A stretch of DNA of 64,000 nt from Eonycteris spelaea. Taxonomy: Eukaryota > Chordata > Mammalia > Chiroptera > Pteropodidae. Each line of letters opens with the position of its first letter. Position 1 is the stretch's first letter. Made by a program: the position numbers and the translations under genes. The notes beneath the pieces were generated by a model. It was given only the letters and a program-made list of their open reading frames with translations, did not search any database and was not told where the DNA came from. The stretch spans positions 3,906,001 through 3,970,000 of the forward strand of contig PUFA01000006.1 in assembly GCA_003508835.1 (NCBI GenBank). Reading direction: 5' to 3'. Shown in pieces: positions 11,335 to 21,504 of the stretch.

Positions 11335-11900
11335 TAGACGTCTGTCTGTAGCATGCTCTCAATACCGGGGATGTTCCCAGCACTGAGTAAGACATGATTA
11401 TGCATGGAGCTGCAGAATCTAAAGGGGCAATGAACACATACATAAAATGTCTACGCATAGTGGGACACGAGCTGGAATAGCCTGTACCAAATGCTGGAGG
11501 TTCACGGATTAGAAGCAGCCAGTGCCACCTGTGGGACCAGGGAGGCCTTCATAAGGAAAACGGCCCCTGAGTTGACCTGGAAGGATGAATGGGAGCCAGC
11601 CAAGCAGATATGAGTGAAAGGAATACACTGGCAGGTTCAGAAATAGTGAGCAATTATGTATGGTGGGAGAATAGGGTGAGTAAGGGTGGTGCAGAGGGAG
11701 GGATACAGGTAAACTGAGGCTCAGTTTTAAAAGGCACTAATAGGGCAGTTTAGCTGGGCAGGGACCCACTTGAATTTGTTTAAGAGAGTTCCACCTGTGT
11801 GGATTGGAGGGCAAGGTAGGCAGAAGGGTCAGGGAGAAGGCTGTTATAACTGGAAGGTGATGGTGGGGAAGGGATCCTGGCTTCAGGCTTGGGATGGTGG
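11335..11900 (-). mobile_element. L2 LINE 3' region, minus strand
   Basis: The antisense L2 order can be followed through 'cagcactgagtaagacatgattatgcatggagct', 'ccagggaggccttcataagg', 'cccctgagttgacctggaaggatgaatgggag' and 'ggaatacactggcaggttcagaaatagtgagcaa'. It becomes too diverged to follow near 11,900. Confidence 0.65.
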
Positions 11901-11969
11901 GTGCTCCTATCAATAAAGACAAACAGGATGGGAGGAGCAGGATTCTGGGTCATGATATGGGAACAAAGT

Positions 11970-12188
11970 AGTCATTGTTACCATTTATTGAGCACCCTAC
12001 CAAGTGCTAGGCACTCTATCAAGGGCTCTATGGCAGTATCTTAACAAACCTGCATAGCAATCCTTTGTGATGAAGTCAAGATCAGCGATATCATGTAACA
12101 TGCCCAAGTTCACACAGTGAGTGTGGAGCTAGGATCTGAACTCAGGTTCATGTGGCGCCAAGGCTCACACTGTTAACAACAGCATCAG
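11970..12188 (-). mobile_element. MIR SINE, nearly complete, minus strand
   Basis: 'ccatttattgagcaccctaccaagtgctaggcactctatc' opens it. 'cttaacaaacctgcatagcaatcctttgtgatgaag', 'catgcccaagttcacacagtgagtgtggagctaggatctgaactcaggttc' and 'ggctcacactgttaacaac' follow, matching antisense MIR from 3' end to the 5' core. Confidence 0.85.
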
Positions 12189-12412
12189 ATAGAAGTGAGT
12201 TAAGGATGAAATGAGAGCCTGACATTCAGAAAGCTGGAAAAACAGTCCTTGAACTGGTGAGACAGGTTGGGGCTGAGTCCTCCAGACCCCTGGAGGTGAG
12301 TTCCATAAACTGTAAGAGTCCCAGGTCTGTCCCAGGAGAGAAATGGCCACCTGTGTGAAAACTGAAGACTGAAGTTGCATGCGTGCAACAGATCTATCGA
12401 AAGAGCACTCAC

Positions 12413-12414
<2 letters not shown>

Positions 12415-12452
<38 letters not shown>

Positions 12453-12483
12453 CATGCATGCACACACACACTGCACACACACA
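12415..12483. repeat. (CA)n / (TGCA)n microsatellite
   Basis: An 18-unit CA run is followed by three TGCA units and further CA units. It has the usual form of a compound dinucleotide microsatellite. Confidence 0.97.
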
Positions 12484-12488
12484 AGTAG

Positions 12489-12847
12489 TGAAATAACACA
12501 AAGCATCTGAGTCCAGGAAATTCCAGCCATGGGAGACAGGGTGTGGAGAGGGAATGGCTGGTAAGTAAGTCACGATTTAAACGTAAATAACCTGGAGGGC
12601 CTACAAGGCACGTTTCTCAATCCCGTTTTGAAAGCTCTCCCAAGAATATAGCAGTCCCCAGTTTCTTAGGAACGACAGTGTGTTCCAAAACTGGATCTAT
12701 AATTTGGTTGTTAGGAGCTAGAAACAAAAGTTCACAGAGAAACAGCCTCCTAGATGACAGATCAGATGCCAACCCTGCCCTCTGTTCTAATCTTTCTTAG
12801 CTCGTGAAGTCTCTTCAGTGGGATATTGGCTTTACAACAGAACCAAG

Positions 12848-12883
<36 letters not shown>

Positions 12884-14430
12884 TATATCCATGGAAACAA
12901 GCATCTAACAATTAGCCTAGAACACCTGGACCACGATCTTTCTGAATTGGAGCCCCCGAAGTAAAATAATTTTATGTCCCCACTTGTGTGTACATCCCCT
13001 GCCCTGCTCCAGACCTGGCAAACAGAAGCATAGCATTCGGCAAGTTGCACTAGGACAATCTATTTACCTGCCAGTCTCCATCTGTGGATAGAGCTCCCAG
13101 AACACAGGTTTGTGTGTTGCATTCCCAGAACAGGGAAGGGGCCTGATTCATGTTTGAGGAATGAAGGAATGTGGGAAGGCCCCCAGGGCCAAGCTCTGGG
13201 AATTTCTCAAGACCTAGCCCAGTTATATGCATCGGATTGGCTGATAGGAAGGAACTGGCACCTGGCACCACCTGCCTTCTAACCCGGGCCTGTCCAGCTA
13301 CTAGGTGAGAAAGCTCATATAGCAGAATAAGACTCAGGCTGTTAGCCTTGAAGCAGGGATGCCTGCTCCTATCCTGTGTCTTTGAGCAATAAGGCTGATG
13401 TCTTGAGACCTTCTGGCATTCAGTGAGAATTGGCACCAGAATTAGGTTGGAGGCTGAGTCTCAAGGTGGGGACAAGTAGCTTTGGTTGTGTGAGAAGATG
13501 GGTAAAGGCTTTCAGGTTAACACTCCTGGCCTAGAGGATGGCTACAGATAGATGAGGCCTATGTGGCTTGAGGGGCCAAGGGCAGGATCTTTGGAGGATT
13601 TGGGGAATCCAGAGTGACTGTGTCTGGCACAATGAAGGTGCTCAACAAATTTCACTTTCTTTCATCCCTTCCCTTCCACCTTGTTATGGCCTATTCGGGA
13701 CTGTGTGTTTGGGGTTGGGATGGGATGTACCAGGCTGCCTGGAAGGGGCTGCACAGGACTTTGCCAAGAGAAAGGAGGGGGAGAAAACCCAAAGCCACAG
13801 AAAGTTGGAACAAAGGAGCAGTCCAAGGGACAAGCCTCAGCAAGGCAGCCATCCAGGGATGACACCTTGGCCCAGCTTCCTGAGCATCCAATCCTAGAAT
13901 GGAGAATGCCACCCTCCACCCCAGCCCCTGGCCAGGCCTTCAGGAGCTTCAGCCACAGCTCTGAGATGGACCATTCTGCCACTGCTGTGGTTAGTCTTTC
14001 AATGTGCCCCCCACCCAGGATCATTCATTTATTTAACAAAAATTTATAAACATCAATCCTGGCAGGAGAGAACCAAGATGGAAATTTCCTTTCCACTCCC
14101 AGTCTAAGAGAGGGGTGGTCTCTCCCAGCTCACTACAATTTGGGGTGATGGGTGCATCTCTAGAGGCAGGAACCATTGGTCTGCTTGTGGCAGCACAGGA
14201 AGGTGACTAAGTCCATTGGAATGTTTCATGGCCATCTCTTAAAGCCTGGGGAGCAAACTCATCCTGGGGCAGGAGTAAGGCTGTCATCTGAGCCTTTGTG
14301 CAAATGACAAAAAGTCACCCCTTTTGGCATATGAATTATAACAAGACACCCACTTCCTCCCGTCTGGAGCTGCTCCCAGCCAGCACAGTAAGCAGGGAAG
14401 TGGGGCAGGGAAGGAGTGGAGTGAGGGAAC
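12489..14430. other. Unique non-coding sequence around a TG microsatellite
   Basis: Apart from the TG array at 12,851-12,882 and a decayed L2/MIR-like tail near 13,620-13,650 ('gtctggcacaatgaaggtgctcaacaaat'), no feature is recognised. Open frames around 13,050-13,440 and 13,570-14,050 overlap on both strands and show no family resemblance. Confidence 0.45.
12851..12882. repeat. (TG)n microsatellite
   Basis: Sixteen uninterrupted TG units. It lies about 370 bases from the CA array upstream and is complementary to it. Confidence 0.97.
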
Positions 14431-14820
14431 TTGTCCCAGGGGGCCCTAATCAAGGGAAAGACCTATATCAAGAGCAGGCTTGATTTGGGTGTTAAAGATA
14501 GCAAAGAAGTAGAGAAGACAATTCAGACAGAGAGAAAGCCTGTGCAGAGGCCCCATGGAGTGAAAGCTGGTGCAAGGTCGCGTTGGGGTGAGAGAGCTGG
14601 ACAGAGGGCGCAGACGGCTGAGCTGAGGGAGATGCAGCTGGTCAGTGGGCCCTTGCATGCCAGATCAGGGAGTGCAGTCCTTTTCTTTGGGGCTTTGTCC
14701 GAAAGGGATGACCCGATTCGAGCTGGGATTGGGCTCTGAGGGCCGATGGAAGATGAGAGAGATTGGGGTGATTGTGGTGAACAGAACAACTGGAGGTTTG
14801 GCAAACTGGCCAGCAGGTGT
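14430..14820 (-). mobile_element. Diverged L2 LINE fragment, minus strand
   Basis: 'gagagaaagcctgtgcagaggccccatggagtgaaa' resembles the antisense L2 'aacagcatgtgcaaaggccctgaggcgggag'. Later 'gattggggtgattgtggtgaacagaac' is compatible with the same strand. Divergence is high. Confidence 0.5.
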
Positions 14821-14829
14821 GCAACTACA

Positions 14830-15640
14830 CATGAGTGTATAGCTCTCCATCCAGCTGCAATCACGCCTTCCTTCACTCCCTGCAAGCCCTAAAGCTACAG
14901 TTTCCTCCTCCAGCAGCTAGGAGTATTAAGCCACTTTGGAAGTCAGGACTCCCTCCATTAAAGCTGGTGGTCTGGAAGAGTGTGATTGCTCTGACCTGGC
15001 TTTACAGGGAGGGTGGGGCTGTGTTGGAAGCTGTTACATGAGAAGGCACAGAAGTCCCCAGGGCCACTAGTCCTGTTCCTGTAGGCCCAGATGGCCTCTG
15101 GTCAGAAGGAACCCACTCCCAAGACAGGATGGACCTTAAATTTGAAGCCATCTTTGGAGCCAGAGGAAGCTTGGGGCCTCCAAGTAACCTTCTTGGAAGC
15201 CCTGGTTACCTTAGTTGTAAGTCGCCCTTAGGTCTTTGAATTTTCATGACCAGGAGAGGGAGTGCCTCCTTCAGTTGACACCCTGGGCACTTAGTTTGCC
15301 TTCCTAGTCCTGACTTTGGCCCTGGGTCCTATAACCTCCGAAGGCTGTTTCAGGCCAGCAGAGGCCGGGCCTAGAGTCAGCCAAAGCCAAGGGCAGCCCT
15401 GGTTGTGCAGAGAGTTGACCTTGGACAAATCACCTGACATGTCTGAGCCTCCCATTAAGAATCTGGTGAGGTCTGGAGGCCTTGGCCATTCTGCCTTCCT
15501 CAGGAGGCAGGCGGTGGGGACCAGAGTGGGTGGGCTGACTCAAGTGTGCTGGAGACTGGCCAAAGCACGTGTGACTCAGGTCCCAAGACTTGGGATCCAG
15601 CAGCTTCTGGTAAAGTCGGGCCTTTGGGAAGCCCCGAGTT
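14830..15640. other. Non-coding flank of the CpG island
   Basis: Moderately GC-rich. A short MIR-like core on the plus strand is visible near 15,395-15,470 ('gagttgaccttggacaaatcacctgacatgtctgagcctcc'). I see no other defined element. Distal promoter sequence is a reasonable guess from position only. Confidence 0.45.
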
Positions 15641-15641
15641 G

Positions 15642-15662
15642 CCCCCCCCCACCCCCACCCCC
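15642..15662 (-). other. C9-A-C5-A-C5 tract, potential G-quadruplex on the minus strand
   Basis: Nine C, then A, five C, A, five C. On the minus strand this gives enough G runs for a four-tract quadruplex with one-base loops. It sits just upstream of the CpG island, where such tracts often mark nucleosome-poor promoter DNA. Folding is inferred, not shown. Confidence 0.6.
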
Positions 15663-16248
15663 AGGCCGGAGCCCAGGGAAGACCTGACCAGGCCAGCCCG
15701 CCCGGTGCTCATTAGGGAGAATTCCCGCCTTGGGAGTCATGGGCTTCCCGGATCGGCCCTGGCACCGGGGGAGCAAAGCAAGGAGCAAGCACTTTGGGGA
15801 CGACCATGGACGCCCGCCGGGCGCGGGTGCAGCTGAGGCAGGGCGCCGAGCAGCAGGGCTCCGGCGCGACGACCGGGGCTTCCCTGACTGCCCTCCCGGG
15901 AGGGCCCGGGAGGAAATGACAGCGCGGGAGCCGGGGCGGGCGCGGAGGGAGGGGCGGCGCCCGGAATGACACGGCCTGTCACCGAGGAGGCCTCCGCGCA
16001 GACCCTCCCCGCGGCCGCAGGGAACCGGGGATTCCCCAGACGCAGACCCTCCGCCGGCTGCCGCCCGTCCGCCGCGCCCTGGCCCACCGCGACCCCGGCG
16101 CGTGGCGACCCCAGAGCGGCCGACGCCGAGGCCAAGCGGGTAGAGAGGCGCCCCAGGCGGGCGGGTGCCGGGGTCCCCGGGCTCGGCGACAGGAAACTCT
16201 GGGGAGTAAATGGAAAGAAGTGGGTGGTCCGGCCTCTGCGACTTCCCC

Positions 16249-16256
16249 TGACATCA
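16249..16256 (+). promoter_or_regulatory. CRE/AP-1-like site
   Basis: TGACATCA differs by one base from the palindromic CRE (TGACGTCA). It lies four bases upstream of the CArG box. The match alone is weak; its place in the island beside the CArG box makes it worth recording. Confidence 0.4.
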
Positions 16257-16260
16257 CTGC

Positions 16261-16270
16261 CCAAATAAGG
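16261..16270 (+). promoter_or_regulatory. CArG box (serum response factor site)
   Basis: CCAAATAAGG is a perfect match to CC(A/T)6GG, the binding site of SRF. It is an A/T-rich island inside otherwise CpG-rich DNA, about 220 bases upstream of the splice donor, which is the usual spacing for a proximal promoter element. SRF sites in CpG-island promoters are typical of actin-cytoskeleton, adhesion, smooth-muscle and growth-response genes. The downstream gene is not identified, so its class is an inference. Confidence 0.7.
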
Positions 16271-16299
16271 AGCTTCCAAGCGGCCGCCCGCCAGCCCGC

Positions 16300-16491
16300 C
16301 CCGCGCCCACCCCGCGCCGCGTGGGCCGCCAGCGAGCGCCCGGGGCACCGCCGGGCGGAGCCGAGCCGGGCGGAGCCAAGCGAGCGAGCGGGCGCTGCCG
16401 AGGCGCGCGGAGGCCGGGCGCGCAGCCCAGCGCAGCCCAGTCGAGCGCGGCGCAGCCCAGCCCGGAGCCGTGGATCCGCAGCCGCCCGCAG
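16300..16491 (+). other. Predicted untranslated first exon with consensus splice donor
   Basis: The 3' edge is supported by the donor CAG|GTAAGC, with intron sequence starting at 16,492. The 5' edge is a guess: the transcription start is placed a little downstream of the CArG box. No ATG opens a plausible reading frame before the donor, so the exon is probably 5' UTR. It contains a 15-base tandem pair (16,351-16,365 and 16,366-16,380, one mismatch) and three copies of CGCAGCCCAG (16,421, 16,431 and 16,451). I cannot name the gene. The next exon is not recognised within the window, which would make intron 1 long. An alternative is a CpG-island lncRNA. Confidence 0.6.
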
Positions 16492-16689
16492 GTAAGCAGT
16501 GAGCGCCCGCGCGCCGCGCCCCCGCCGCGGCCTGACAGCCCCGAGAGCCCGGCACCGCCAAGCCGGGGAGAAGCCCCCGCCCAGGCGGCGGGCGGACGCA
16601 CTGGCAGGAGCGAGGCGGGAGGGAGAGGGCTGGGCACGGGTGCAGGAGCGCGTCGGTGACAACTACCAGGACCTCCGGGACTCCTCCGG

Positions 16690-17390
16690 AGCCTGGGGTT
16701 GCCTGGTGCATGAGCTCTCCACCTGCGCGTTGCCCTGACACTCACTACTTGTGTCACCGCCCTGGGGTGACACGAGCGTTCCCGCGTTCACAGTTCTCGC
16801 ACACACTTGCACCTGGCACAACCGCACTCGCCGTTGGCGGGCACAGCCTCCTGTGCCCGCAACAGACCCCCACTCACCACGCCTCTCAGGCCTTGAACTC
16901 TCATACACAGCGGGACATGGCACACCGGTGGGAAATGCTGAATGGGTCTGGCAGCTCTGGCCATGCTTCGCCCTGGAAGTGGTGGCAGTTTCAGACTGCC
17001 AGAGCCACCAACCTCGGGGTCCTCGGGCTTATGGGCAGTGAGTTAAACTAGCATTGCTCTGGCAGAATGGCACCTGGCGCTGGGGGTACAGCGGGTGTGG
17101 GGGCGGGTGGCTGTACCTGGCATGGTTGGGAGGGTGTGGCAACTGGCAGGGAGCGACTCCCAGCCTCACAGCCCGGGTGTTTCCAGAGCCGCTACTCCAT
17201 GGGCTTTTCTCCCAGCACCCTCCCCTCCTCTTAACCAATACAGGATGCCTGAGCTCCAGGCAGGAGGTGGTGGGAGCAGAACAGGTGCAGGCCGTGTCAG
17301 CTTCAGCATCTTTTAGGGGGCTCTGCACAGTGACTACAGTGGCTTTCATCTATAAAACATGTATTTATTGATGATTTGATCAGGGACATA
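16690..17390. other. Start of the putative first intron, unique sequence
   Basis: CpG density falls quickly after 16,900. No repeat, second donor or coding exon is recognised. Early intron sequence next to a CpG-island promoter often holds regulatory sites, but none is clear by eye. Confidence 0.45.
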
Positions 17391-17394
17391 AGGG

Positions 17395-17600
17395 AAACTG
17401 ATAAAGCTGGGTAATGAGTCCATCACTTAGTGGCTCTGGGCAGATTCCTTCATCTCTTTCAGGCTACATCTTACATATCATCTGAACATGGGGGGTGAGG
17501 GTCTTTAGAGGAACGTCATCAATGGCAATTGAGATCACATAAATGAAATCGTTTTGTAAATATAAAGCACTGTGCACATGTGCGTTACTGTGGTTCACAT
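17395..17600 (+). mobile_element. MIR SINE
   Basis: 'ccatcacttagtggctctgggcagattccttcatctctttcaggctacatcttacatatcatctgaa' matches the MIR core. The distal 'cacataaatgaaatcg..taaatataaagcactgtgcaca' segment matches its 3' half. Confidence 0.6.
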
Positions 17601-18044
17601 GATTCTGGAATGGTATTTGCCATGGCTCTGCACTGTGGCTTAGGGAGACTGAACACCATTTCTGTTCGGTCACCTGCAAGAAGGGGGCTGTTCATGTGTC
17701 CTGTGTGTCTGCTGGTGGATTTCCCGAAGCGTGTCCCGTGGAACATTAGTTCTGAAAGCTGTGCCACAAGTCAAGGTTTCCCTGTTCTAGTAAGTCCGGC
17801 AAATTCTGCAGGCTCGCCATCGCACTTCTGGCCAATCACAATCGATATTGGCAGATTAAAGGCCCTGAGAAGTGCTGCAATAAAAGACCCTGTTTAACTT
17901 TGTCAAACCCAGCGTCTCCCTAGTTGAGCCTACATCCCTTTTCAAGTTACACATGTTTGCTCTTCCAGGAAACAGCGCTTCAGGGGGCTGCCAGAAGAGG
18001 TGATGTGGTATTGTAGAGTTGCAACCAAACTTCCAGAGTTAACC

Positions 18045-18210
18045 TATAGTTGCCTTCTTTAATGAAGAGTAAGTAGAAGTCTAGAGCTGTTGAGTGGCTC
18101 ATCTGAGATCACACAGCTAAACAAACAGTGGTCCAAGGCCACCCAGTAGTTAGTGGTAAAACAAGGACCAGAATCCAGAGTCCTTATCCAGTGATATCAC
18201 CACATTCAGT
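18045..18210 (-). mobile_element. MIR SINE, minus strand
   Basis: 'gagtggctcatctgagatcacacagctaaacaaacagtgg' and then 'aaggccacccagtagttagtggtaaaacaaggaccagaatccagagtcc' both match the antisense MIR 'caaggtcacacagctagtaagtggcagagccgggattcgaaccc' segment. The near-repetition suggests a local duplication or two overlapping fragments. Confidence 0.7.
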
Positions 18211-18439
18211 AACATCCAGAAGTTGAGAATTCTCTTCTTGGAACAGTCGTGCTGTTTTATGTGGACACTTTGCAGAATCAATTTGACAAACATAAGAATT
18301 TAAATGATTTATTGTTAAATGAATTAAATGATGATACGTTACCTGCTAGGTATCATTTGTTTGGGGTATTTGAGCATGTCAGGTTCAACCAGATGTGGAA
18401 TCTGTGGTGAAAAGTAATAATGCCGGGGTCATCAGACAC

Positions 18440-18650
18440 ATACATATACACATGTGTACTACTGCACACTAACACATTCATTTCTACATACAAATCCCTC
18501 TCTTCCTACACTCTCACACATGCTCAAACACTCAGTCATGTACACTCATTTGCACCCATGCACCTACATATGCGCACACACCCTCACCTGCTTCTATACA
18601 CACACATCTACTCCTGTACATATTCTCTCACACACATACATCCTATTGTG
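18440..18650. repeat. Degenerate CA/ACAT-rich tract
   Basis: About 200 bases dominated by imperfect cacaca, acatac and tacac units broken by C/T-rich pieces. It looks like an old, decayed microsatellite rather than an active one. Confidence 0.75.
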
Positions 18651-18929
18651 CACTAGGCTGTAGCCAGAAAGCACTTGTGGCAGTGGGCATGTCTCCTTGT
18701 CCCCAGGTCCTCAGAGCTGGTGGGGGTGCTTGGCACCAGCTCTCTAAGATGAGTATTGAGCATGTGGGAAGCCCTTAAAGGGCCAGTCTGATGTTTACAT
18801 TTCCTCGGTATTTCCTCATTCCTCCTATTTTCTGCCACACTTATCCCTCTACCTTTTTTTTTTTTTTCCGGTCGGCTATTCTTTGATCACACATGATGTG
18901 ACTACTACAGCGTTGGCTTCTACTATGTT

Positions 18930-19071
18930 GTTTGTTTTCATCAAGCATCAAAGCTCTATCAGAGCAAGGACTTTGTCTCATTTGTTTGATTGAAATCCCC
19001 AGTGCCTAGCAGAACGTCTGGCACAGAGGAGAGGTTCAATAAGCATTTATTGAATGAGTGAATGAGTGAGT
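18930..19071 (+). mobile_element. L2 LINE 3' terminus
   Basis: 'agcaaggactttgtctcatttgtttgattgaaatccccagtgcctagcagaacgtctggcacagagg' is followed by 'ttcaataagcatttattgaatgagtgaatga'. This is the stereotyped L2 end with its TGAATGA-type tail. Confidence 0.8.
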
Positions 19072-19117
19072 GGCTGCTAGCTGCTAGGATCGCTGTGACT
19101 CAGGCTAGCATCCAGGG

Positions 19118-19510
19118 GGATTCACTGAACATGTTTGTAGAGTGTCTGCTGGGTCCTAGGCACCTTTCTGGGGATTATAGCAATGAAAACTACTTAATCC
19201 TCTGTTCATGGAGCTTGCATTCCAGTGGGAAGAGAGAGCATGAATAGTCATGGACAAGATAATGCTAAATAGTGACACACATTCTGAAGAAACTCACACA
19301 AGGCAGTGTGAACATTAGGGAGGATGGGGGAACGGAAAACGGGCCCAGGAGACTTCCCTGAGGAGCTGACATGTATCCTGAGATCCAAATAATGAAAGTG
19401 ACAGCCATGCAAAGATTTGGGAAGGGTATTTCCAGTGGAAGAACAGCAGGTACGAAGGCCCTGAGGTATGAAGGAGCTGGGCTGAGGGCCCGTGGGGAGG
19501 CCACACTTGC
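19118..19510 (-). mobile_element. L2 LINE 3' region, minus strand, tail-to-tail with the previous L2
   Basis: Antisense L2 read in order: 'gagtgtctgctgggtcctaggcacctttctggggattatagcaatgaaaac', 'catggagcttgcattccagtggga', 'agacttccctgaggagctgacatgtatcctgagatcc', 'gtatttccagtggaagaacagcaggtacgaaggccctgagg'. It is well preserved and faces the plus-strand L2 at 18,930-19,071. Confidence 0.87.
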
Positions 19511-20104
19511 AGTTCATTACTGATTCCCTTACCAGTGCGCTTTGGAGGGAGCCATTGCTCATGCCTGATTTAAGACCAATTATCTTGGTGGTTCAATCAC
19601 TAAAGCCAAACTCAGAGCATCCTGGGTTTTGTGGGGCGGGGCTGCCTCTGTTATCTCCGTAGGCTGCCCTCCCCATCTTGTCTACTCCCAATCCCTATAA
19701 ATGAGGAAAGGGATGGACTCCTAAGGCCCCTCCCAGTTTTACCGTCTAGAATTTGATGCTCTTTGCAGGAGGTTCACAATTCAGGTGGTCCATCTGGAGG
19801 GGTCGTGAATTAGTTGTGCTGCTTCCATTATTAATAACCATGATGTCATACATCTGTGTGGTTCCTGATCGGACGCAGAGCACTCTCTCCTATTATCCCG
19901 TTCACTCTGTGGGCTCGTCTGCCAAGTGGGGGAGGGTGCAAGAAGAGGGGGATGGTGGAGGTGGAGAGAGCTTAGGAACTGCCGCACATGGCTGCAGGCT
20001 CACCCGGGCTGCTCCAGCCCAAGTCCCTGCTTCCTGGGCTGCAAACCCACCTCGAGAAGCCCTGGAGTTTGAAGTGAGAACCTGCATGTCAGGGGCCTGG
20101 CATC

Positions 20105-20350
20105 TCGCTGTAGGCACTTAGTAGCTGTTAGTTCCCATTTTATAGATGAGGAACTCAAAGCTAAGTGAGATCATGGCTTTTTTGCTTCACTTTTGTATCT
20201 TTGGTCTTCCCGGCCCAGGGCTGTGGGTACATAGTAGGCTTTGAATAACTATTTTATTGAATGACTTGCCTTAAAATTTCACAAGCTAGTAAAGGGCAGA
20301 GCTAGGACTCAAACCCAGGACTTTGGGTTCCAAAGTCATTTTCATAAATA
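20105..20350 (-). mobile_element. MIR SINE, minus strand, split by an L2 fragment
   Basis: The proximal piece 'ttagttcccattttatagatgaggaactcaaagctaagtgaga' and the distal piece 'gacttgccttaaaatttcacaagctagtaaagggcagagctaggactcaaaccca' are consecutive parts of the antisense MIR core. They are separated by the L2 fragment at about 20,172-20,264. Confidence 0.75.
20172..20264 (+). mobile_element. Short L2 3' terminus nested in a MIR
   Basis: 'cttttgtatctttggtcttcccggcccagggctgtgggtacatagtaggctttgaataactattttattgaatga' matches the last ~75 bases of L2. Removing it restores continuity of the surrounding MIR. Confidence 0.7.
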
Positions 20351-20579
20351 GCACACTGTTTGGAAATAATTGGCATGGTTAAGAAAAATAGACTTCATGC
20401 CCCATTTGTGGGTGATCAGAATTATTGTTGCTTTGTTGAGAATCCTAGAATTATAAGGTCTCAGGTTCTGAGGAATGGTGTTCTTGGGAAACCAATAAAT
20501 GACTTTCTTAAGAAACATTTTAGAACCTTCTAGAAGAGGGTGCAGATGTGAGAAAATAACCTCCTGAGAACTGAGAATA

Positions 20580-20745
20580 GTGGTTCTTAATGAAGGGTGT
20601 CCTTTGCTGTCACCTGAGGACTTTTAACAGAAGAGTTCTAAGTTTCACCCTAACTGTCTTATTCAGAGCCTCTGGGGATGGCATCGGGCATGTGGACACA
20701 CACCTGGTACTAAAAGTTCAGGCTGGGGATGAGAAGCCCAGCCAG
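20580..20745 (+). mobile_element. MER5A-like DNA transposon fragment
   Basis: 'gtggttcttaatgaagggtgtc', 'tcacctgaggacttttaaca' and 'tcttattcagagcctctggggatgg' follow the order of MER5A (cagtggttctcaa, atcacctgg.., tgattcagtaggtctgggg). It is diverged. Confidence 0.55.
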
Positions 20746-20849
20746 GTGGATGCCCAGGAAATCTGGCAGGCCCTCCATCTGCCTCTAGTTTTCATGCTTC
20801 CTTAGCTGTGCCTCTGACCTGTTTGTCCCAGGCCCACACAAGTCACATG

Positions 20850-21090
20850 ATAGGAGCACAAGCTGTGGCGCCCCACAGACCTGAGTTTGCATCTCCTGCT
20901 TTCTAGCATGTACCTTAGCCAAGTTCCTTTACTTCTCCTAAGCCTTAGCTTCCTCTTCTATAACAGGGGAGTGCTTACGCTTATCCACAGGGTGGCCGTA
21001 TGGATTACAGGGATTATCTATGTCAGATACCTCATGAGAGACTGTGCCTGGCACATAGTAGGTGAACAGTAAACAATTGTTTCAATTGTT
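20850..21090 (+). mobile_element. MIR SINE, nearly complete
   Basis: Covers the core and 3' end: 'acagacctgagtttgcatctcctgctttctagcatgtaccttagccaagttcctttacttctcctaagccttagcttcctcttctataa', then 'gggattatctatg', then 'actgtgcctggcacatagtaggtgaacagtaaac'. Confidence 0.87.
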
Positions 21091-21504
21091 ATTATGAAAA
21101 CGGACTGATAATAAAAATAACCGCCAGACTTGTGAATTGGCTGCTACTAAATAAAAATGGACAAATTTGTTCCAAACACCAGACTTGAGAGGAGGGTACA
21201 CTCCATGTCTAATGCCCACCTTGGGCCAAAAAAATATCAGCTCTGCCTTCTCTTCATTGCATCACTTCAGCTCCACTTGCGTGCTCAGGGCTGAATGGGA
21301 ACCGGAGCCAGCATCACTTTCCATGCTTCTGACCGATCCATGGCCTCAGAGAAAGGAACCTGAGTTGTGGGGGCCAGTGCCGAGTTCAGGCTTGTGCTCG
21401 CCCACATCAGCCTGGTCTCCTGTTCCTGAGGCCAATGTACAGGGCAAGGACAGGGGAGGTATCTGGCTTGTGGGAGTCACAAGAGGTTGCACTTCTAACC
21501 TACT

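Larger units (their letters stand above)
15690..16690. promoter_or_regulatory. CpG island, probable promoter
   Basis: About 1 kb with very high C+G and frequent CpG, in sharp contrast to the CpG-poor sequence on both sides. It contains GGGCGG-type GC boxes, no clear TATA box, a CArG box at 16,261-16,270 and a splice donor at 16,491/16,492. Together these fit the 5' end of a housekeeping or cytoskeletal-type mammalian gene read on the plus strand. Long open frames on both strands inside the island, including one of over 300 codons on the minus strand, are expected from GC-rich DNA that lacks stop codons and are not called as genes. Divergent transcription from the minus strand is possible but has no splice or initiation evidence here. 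Confidence 0.9.

Noticed and set aside
12415..12882. CA array and TG array as a deliberate inverted repeat
   Set aside because: Both are common microsatellites; complementarity follows from their motifs and does not imply function.
15979..16662. 227-codon minus-strand open frame
   Set aside because: Overlaps the previous frame in a different reading frame; same GC-driven origin.
15737..16741. 334-codon minus-strand open frame in the CpG island
   Set aside because: High GC removes stop codons in several frames at once. The protein is low-complexity A/G/R/P with no family resemblance, and there is a better plus-strand explanation for the island.
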